Both the position numbers and the translations under genes were made by a program. Source: Phytoactinopolyspora mesophila (lineage in GTDB: Bacteria > Actinomycetota > Actinomycetes > Jiangellales > Jiangellaceae). From it: DNA of 64,000 nt. Where the stretch lies: NCBI RefSeq assembly GCF_010122465.1, contig NZ_WLZY01000002.1:740371-804370 (forward strand), read 5' to 3'. The notes under the pieces are model-generated. The model saw only the letters and a list, made by a program, of their open reading frames with translations. It made no database searches and was not told the origin of the DNA. This document shows positions 60,215 to 64,000 of the stretch, piece by piece. The first letter of the stretch is position 1. Each line of letters begins with the position of its first letter.

Positions 60215-62056
60215 ATGTCCCATCGTCCCTGCCAGCGCTCATCCACCAGCAAAGGCCGTTTTCGCCTGCTAGCCATGGCGTCGGTCCTCAGCCTGCTCGG
60301 TACGCTCACCGTCGTTCCCGGGACACTCGCCGCAAACGCCGACGAGCGGCCGGGGAAGCCGTCAGTGCACGATGATCGCGTCCCACGTGGCTGGATCATC
60401 AATCAGATCCGGCGGATGACCTTGGAAGAGAAGGTCGGCCAGCTATTCGTCACCTACGCCTACGGTGAAACCGTCGACACTGTCGACCCTCGCAACCAGG
60501 CAGCACACGGCGTCGACACCGCCCGCGAGCTGATCGACACCTACAAGCTCGGTGGGATGATCTATTTTGCCTGGTCTGACAACGTCAGCAATCCGGCCCA
60601 GATCGCCAACCTGTCCAACGGCATTCAGAACGCGGCCCTGAGCCAGCGTATGCGCATCCCCATGCTGATCTCCACCGACCAGGAGCAGGGCCTCGTCACC
60701 CGGGTCGGCCCACCGGCCACCCAGTTCCCCGGCAACATGGCGCTCGGTGCCGGCCGCAGTACTGACGACGCTCGCACAGCTGCCCGGATCACCGGTGCGG
60801 AGCTTCGTGCGCTCGGTATCAACCAGAACTACGCACCCGTCGCCGACGTGAACATCAATCCGCTCAACCCAGTCATCGCCGTACGTTCGTTCGCCGAGAA
60901 CCCACAACTGGTCGCGGAGATGACGGTGGCGCAGGCCGCTGGGTACCGGCAGGAGAACGTCGCCGCCACCGCCAAGCACTTCCCGGGCCACGGAAACACC
61001 GACACCGACAGTCACATCGGGGTACCCATCATCCACCACAGTGTGCAGGAGTGGTGGGAGATCGACGCGCCGCCATTCGAGGCCGCTGTCGAGGCTGGCA
61101 TCGACGCGATCATGACCGCGCACATCATCGTTCCCGCGCTTGATCCGGCGGAGGACCCGGCGACGTTGTCGGAGCCGATCCTCACCGGCTTCCTGCGTGA
61201 GGAACTGGGGTACGACGGCGTCGTCGTCACCGACGCGCTCGACATGGCTGGCGTGCGGGAGCACTACGGCGACGAGCGGGTCCCGGTGCTGGCGCTCAAA
61301 GCGGGCGTGGACATGCTGCTCATGCCGCCGGACATCGACCTCGCCTATAACGCGGTGCTCGATGCCGTGCGCGACGGCGAGATCACCGAGCGGCGGATCG
61401 ACGAGTCGCTCTATAGGATCCTCCGGCTGAAGTACCAGCGCGGTCTGTACAAGGACCCGTTCGTGAAGATCGACGCGATCGACGACGTGGTCGGCATCCC
61501 CGAGCACTATGCGGAGGCGCAGCGGGTGAGCGACGCGACCACCACGCTTGTCGCCAACGATGCGGGTGTGCTGCCGTGGAATCCGGGCGACGACGACGTG
61601 CTGGTCACCGGCTGGGGCGTCACCACTACCCAGAACTTCGCGAACGTGATCGGCGAGCGGGGGCCGTCCACCGACGTCTTCCAGACCGGAGCGAATCCGG
61701 GTCAAGCTGCCATCGACGAGGTGGTGGCACGGGCGGCCGACAGCGACCTGGTGGTGGTGACCACGATGAATGCCTGGAGACCGGGCAACAGCGGCCAACG
61801 GGACCTGGTCGAGGCGCTGGTCGCCACCGGGACGCCGGTAGCCGTCGTCGCTGTGCGTGACGCCTATGACATCGCTTACATGCCCGGGGTCGAGACCTAT
61901 CTGGCGACGTACTCCTACGGGATCGAAGCTCTGGAAGCCGCGACGAGAGTCTTGTTCGGCGAGAACTCTCCGCAGGGCACGCTCCCCGTCACGATCCCGA
62001 CCGCGGAGGAGTCGGATGTGCCCCTGTACCCCTACGGACACGGTCTGAGCTACTGA
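60215..62056 (+). CDS. nagZ: Secreted beta-N-acetylhexosaminidase, GH3 (NagZ-like)
   Basis: A 613-residue GH3 enzyme. A signal peptide covers about the first 40 residues. The GH3 barrel has KHFPGHG (254-260) followed by NTDTDSH, the Asp-His pair that NagZ enzymes use as acid/base, and the nucleophile Asp340 in VVTDALDM. A C-terminal GH3_C domain follows, as in the two-domain B. subtilis NagZ. It would release terminal GlcNAc from cell-wall fragments outside the cell. The ATG at 60215 has a GGAGG site. namZ and an AmiE-like gene follow on the same strand. Confidence 0.9.
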   Translation: MSHRPCQRSSTSKGRFRLLAMASVLSLLGTLTVVPGTLAANADERPGKPSVHDDRVPRGWIINQIRRMTLEEKVGQLFVTYAYGETVDTVDPRNQAAHGVDTARELIDTYKLGGMIYFAWSDNVSNPAQIANLSNGIQNAALSQRMRIPMLISTDQEQGLVTRVGPPATQFPGNMALGAGRSTDDARTAARITGAELRALGINQNYAPVADVNINPLNPVIAVRSFAENPQLVAEMTVAQAAGYRQENVAATAKHFPGHGNTDTDSHIGVPIIHHSVQEWWEIDAPPFEAAVEAGIDAIMTAHIIVPALDPAEDPATLSEPILTGFLREELGYDGVVVTDALDMAGVREHYGDERVPVLALKAGVDMLLMPPDIDLAYNAVLDAVRDGEITERRIDESLYRILRLKYQRGLYKDPFVKIDAIDDVVGIPEHYAEAQRVSDATTTLVANDAGVLPWNPGDDDVLVTGWGVTTTQNFANVIGERGPSTDVFQTGANPGQAAIDEVVARAADSDLVVVTTMNAWRPGNSGQRDLVEALVATGTPVAVVAVRDAYDIAYMPGVETYLATYSYGIEALEAATRVLFGENSPQGTLPVTIPTAEESDVPLYPYGHGLSY

Positions 62057-62077
62057 ATCCGCGATATCTGGTACGTA

Positions 62078-62121
62078 GCGTCCTGCAGGGTGAGGCCCCT
62101 GGCGCTCGGTCTGCAGGACGC
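62078..62121. repeat. Family D repeat, copy 5
   Basis: A 44-bp unit with perfect 9-nt ends GCGTCCTGC/GCAGGACGC. It fills most of the gap between nagZ and namZ. Confidence 0.93.
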
Positions 62122-62145
62122 AAGGCGCGAGTGGAGGAGACAGTG

Positions 62146-63492
62146 ATGCGACGCAGACGATTCCTGGCCGGGTTCGGAGGACTCGCCGGCGTGCCGTTCA
62201 TCGGCGGCGCCAGCGCCGCCGGCGGACCTGCAGCCGGCGGACCGGCAGGCGGAGGGCAGCGGCCGCGCAAAGTACGCAGCGGGATCGAGGAGCTGGCCCG
62301 GCAGGACTACAAGCTCCTCGACGGCCAGCGGGTGGGGATCATCTCCAATCCGACCGGGGTGCTGCCGGACCTGACCCACGAAGTCGACGACATGGTGTTA
62401 CGTGGAGGCGTTGACGTCGTGGCTGCCTTCGGTCCGGAACACGGCTTCCGTGGCAGCTCTCAGGCCGGCGAAGGAGAGGACTCGTTCGTCGACGAGAAGA
62501 CCGGCGTCACGGTGTACGACGCCTACGCCAGCCTGCCGCCGAGTCAGATCGTCGACCTGTTCAGCGAGGTCAAGGACGACGTCGGCCTCGACACGATTGT
62601 GTTCGACATCCAGGACGTCGGCGCCCGCTTCTACACCTACATCTGGACCATGTACTGGTCCATGGTGGCGGCCGCCCAGCTGGATCTGCGTTTCGTCGTG
62701 CTCGACCGGCCCAACCCGATCACCGGCCGGCAGGCGATGGGTCCGGTGCTGAACTATCCCGACCAATCTTCGTTTGTGGGCCAGCGGGAGATCAGCCAGC
62801 AGCACGGGATGACTGTGGGCGAGCTGGCCCAGCTGTTCAACGCTGAATTCTTGCCAGGTGAGGCGGGCAGCGGGGTCGACCTCGAGGTGGTGCCCATGCG
62901 CGGCTGGTTCCGCGACATGTGGTTCGAGGAGACCGGCCTGCCCTGGGTGATGCCGTCGCCGAACATGCCGACGGTGGACACCGCGGTCGTGTATCCCGGC
63001 ACCTGCCTGTTCGAGGCCGGCCACAGCACGCAAGGTGTGGCCGAGGGTCGTGGCACCACCCGGCCGTTCGAGCTGATCGGTGCCCCCCATGTCAACCACG
63101 AGTGGGAGGAAGCACTCAACGCCCTCGACCTGCCGGGCGTGCGGTTCCGCGAGAACTACTTCAACCCGACTTTCGCCAAATACGCCGGCCAGGTGTGCGG
63201 CGGCGTACAGGTCTACGTCACCGACCGCGATGCCTTCGACCCGATCCACACCGCGATCGCGATGCTCATCGAGGCACGCAAGCTGCAGCCGGACGACATG
63301 GAGTTCTGGCGGCCGGGCACGGCAGGGCGCCGGTGGATCGACTTACTCACCGGAACCACCTGGGTGTATACCGCGATCGAGGACGGACTCAGCGCCGACG
63401 AGGTGGTCGCGGGCTGGCAGGACGACCTCGCCGGCTTCCGCACCATCAGGGAGGAGCACCTCATCTACCACCGGCAGCGCGGCAAGCGTTAG
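62146..63492 (+). CDS. namZ: Exo-beta-N-acetylmuramidase NamZ-like (DUF1343)
   Basis: A 448-residue protein. The N-terminus MRRRRFLAGFGGLAG is a twin-arginine signal. The DUF1343 fold has VGIISNPTGVLPD, AFGPEHGFRGSSQAGE, FDIQDVGARFYTYIWTM and VLDRPNPITG. In B. subtilis this family (NamZ/YbbC) removes terminal MurNAc from peptidoglycan chains and acts with NagZ. The ATG at 62146 has a GGAGGAGA site. It lies between nagZ and an AmiE-like serine hydrolase, as in known muropeptide-salvage loci. Confidence 0.92.
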   Translation: MRRRRFLAGFGGLAGVPFIGGASAAGGPAAGGPAGGGQRPRKVRSGIEELARQDYKLLDGQRVGIISNPTGVLPDLTHEVDDMVLRGGVDVVAAFGPEHGFRGSSQAGEGEDSFVDEKTGVTVYDAYASLPPSQIVDLFSEVKDDVGLDTIVFDIQDVGARFYTYIWTMYWSMVAAAQLDLRFVVLDRPNPITGRQAMGPVLNYPDQSSFVGQREISQQHGMTVGELAQLFNAEFLPGEAGSGVDLEVVPMRGWFRDMWFEETGLPWVMPSPNMPTVDTAVVYPGTCLFEAGHSTQGVAEGRGTTRPFELIGAPHVNHEWEEALNALDLPGVRFRENYFNPTFAKYAGQVCGGVQVYVTDRDAFDPIHTAIAMLIEARKLQPDDMEFWRPGTAGRRWIDLLTGTTWVYTAIEDGLSADEVVAGWQDDLAGFRTIREEHLIYHRQRGKR

Positions 63493-63527
63493 CAGCCCGT
63501 GCTGGCGTCGTTGCCGAGAGGAGACAG

Positions 63528-64000
63528 ATGAGCACATCGAGACGAGACTTCCTACGGACCATCGGGGCAGGATTGGCAGCCACCGTGAGTGTGCCGGCGA
63601 CGGCGGGAGCGGCGTCGGCCGCCATCAGACCGGTTCTGGCCGCCGGCTCGGGAGGGCAGCTGACCGGGCCGCCCACCGTGACTGGCGACGACGTCCGCTT
63701 CACGCCGGATCGGACGCTGAGTTCTGGCTCGCCCGGCGACGTCGGGCTGCTCGCCGAGCATGTGGGCCGGATCGTGCCGAGCCTGACCGCATATCTGGAC
63801 ACCACGCCGGAGAACCCGGACCGGCCGATGTACGCCGGGGCCGTAGTGCTGGCCGCCAAGGACGGGGTGGTCGTCGAGCACTCCGCGATGGGTCACGCGC
63901 TGCGCTATGCCGACATCGACGGCACCGAACTGCCGCATGACCAGTGGGTCGCCGCGGAAACGGACACGATCTTCGACCTGGCTTCGGTGACGAAGCTCTT
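63528..64000 (+). CDS. Beta-lactamase-fold serine hydrolase, AmiE-like (cut by window end)
   Basis: The first 157 residues of a longer protein. The start MSTSRRDFLRTIGAGLAATV is a twin-arginine signal. The visible part ends just after the catalytic SVTK (Ser153-Lys156) in FDLASVTKL, typical of class C/AmpC-like hydrolases. In B. subtilis a relative (AmiE/YbbE) encoded next to nagZ and namZ splits MurNAc from its peptide. The ATG has a GAGAGGAG site 36 nt after the namZ stop. The role is inferred from position; the rest lies outside the window. Confidence 0.85.
   Translation, partial: MSTSRRDFLRTIGAGLAATVSVPATAGAASAAIRPVLAAGSGGQLTGPPTVTGDDVRFTPDRTLSSGSPGDVGLLAEHVGRIVPSLTAYLDTTPENPDRPMYAGAVVLAAKDGVVVEHSAMGHALRYADIDGTELPHDQWVAAETDTIFDLASVTKL

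Overview
The window is a high-GC chromosomal segment with the gene content of an actinomycete. It carries an SseB/DUF1844/infC-rpmI-rplT/TrmH/pheST translation block, a PASTA serine/threonine kinase, a class II DAHP synthase, a PPi-type phosphofructokinase, an F420/PPOX enzyme and many GTG or TTG starts. At least ten genes have a TANNNT box only 6-8 nt before the start codon, which is the pattern of leaderless actinobacterial transcripts. The exact genus cannot be read from the sequence. The order SRPBCC - ROK kinase - acyltransferase - class II DAHP synthase - PASTA kinase recalls the pknL/aroG neighbourhood of mycobacteria, spread out by insertions.

Layout. 1-5.7 kb: a partial sensor histidine kinase, two SRPBCC proteins, a ROK sugar kinase, an EEP-family phosphatase, a membrane protein and a PlsC-type acyltransferase. 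5.9-12.4 kb: a minus-strand set for the osmolyte N-acetylglutaminylglutamine amide (amidotransferase, synthetase, M42 peptidase) with an M48 membrane protease inside it. 12.5-15.6 kb: a NYN-domain protein, a probable short RNA gene, and lipoproteins of the DUF305/BNR/DUF6153 kind. 15.7-20.6 kb: a LysR regulator with a class A serine hydrolase, then a secreted protein coupled to a PBP lipoprotein. 20.7-34.7 kb: phosphofructokinase, two different DAHP synthases, a TrpRS gene behind a textbook Trp attenuator, an FAD oxidase, a LuxR/TPR regulator, threonine aldolase, a TauE/SafE exporter, a Kelch lipoprotein and endonuclease IV. 34.7-46 kb: PASTA kinase, the infC operon (ATC start and an attenuator-like hairpin) and pheST. 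46-53.5 kb: deacetylase, SDR, MFS transporter and a D-amino-acid cluster (permease, serine hydrolase, GNAT remnant, N-acyl-D-amino-acid deacylase). 53.7-64 kb: a LacI-controlled sugar ABC importer, a pectate lyase and a muropeptide-salvage set (nagZ, namZ, AmiE-like hydrolase cut by the window end).

Many intergenic gaps hold a long palindrome. At least five sequence families recur (two to five copies each), plus two single-copy palindromes and a 0.3-kb cluster of six short repeats ahead of pheS. No transposase, CRISPR array, rRNA or tRNA gene was seen. The points most worth checking are the Trp attenuator, the palindrome families, the probable short RNA near 13.3 kb, the repeat cluster before pheS, the shared TGCA-type operator candidates around the pectate lyase/ABC locus, and the internally deleted GNAT gene.
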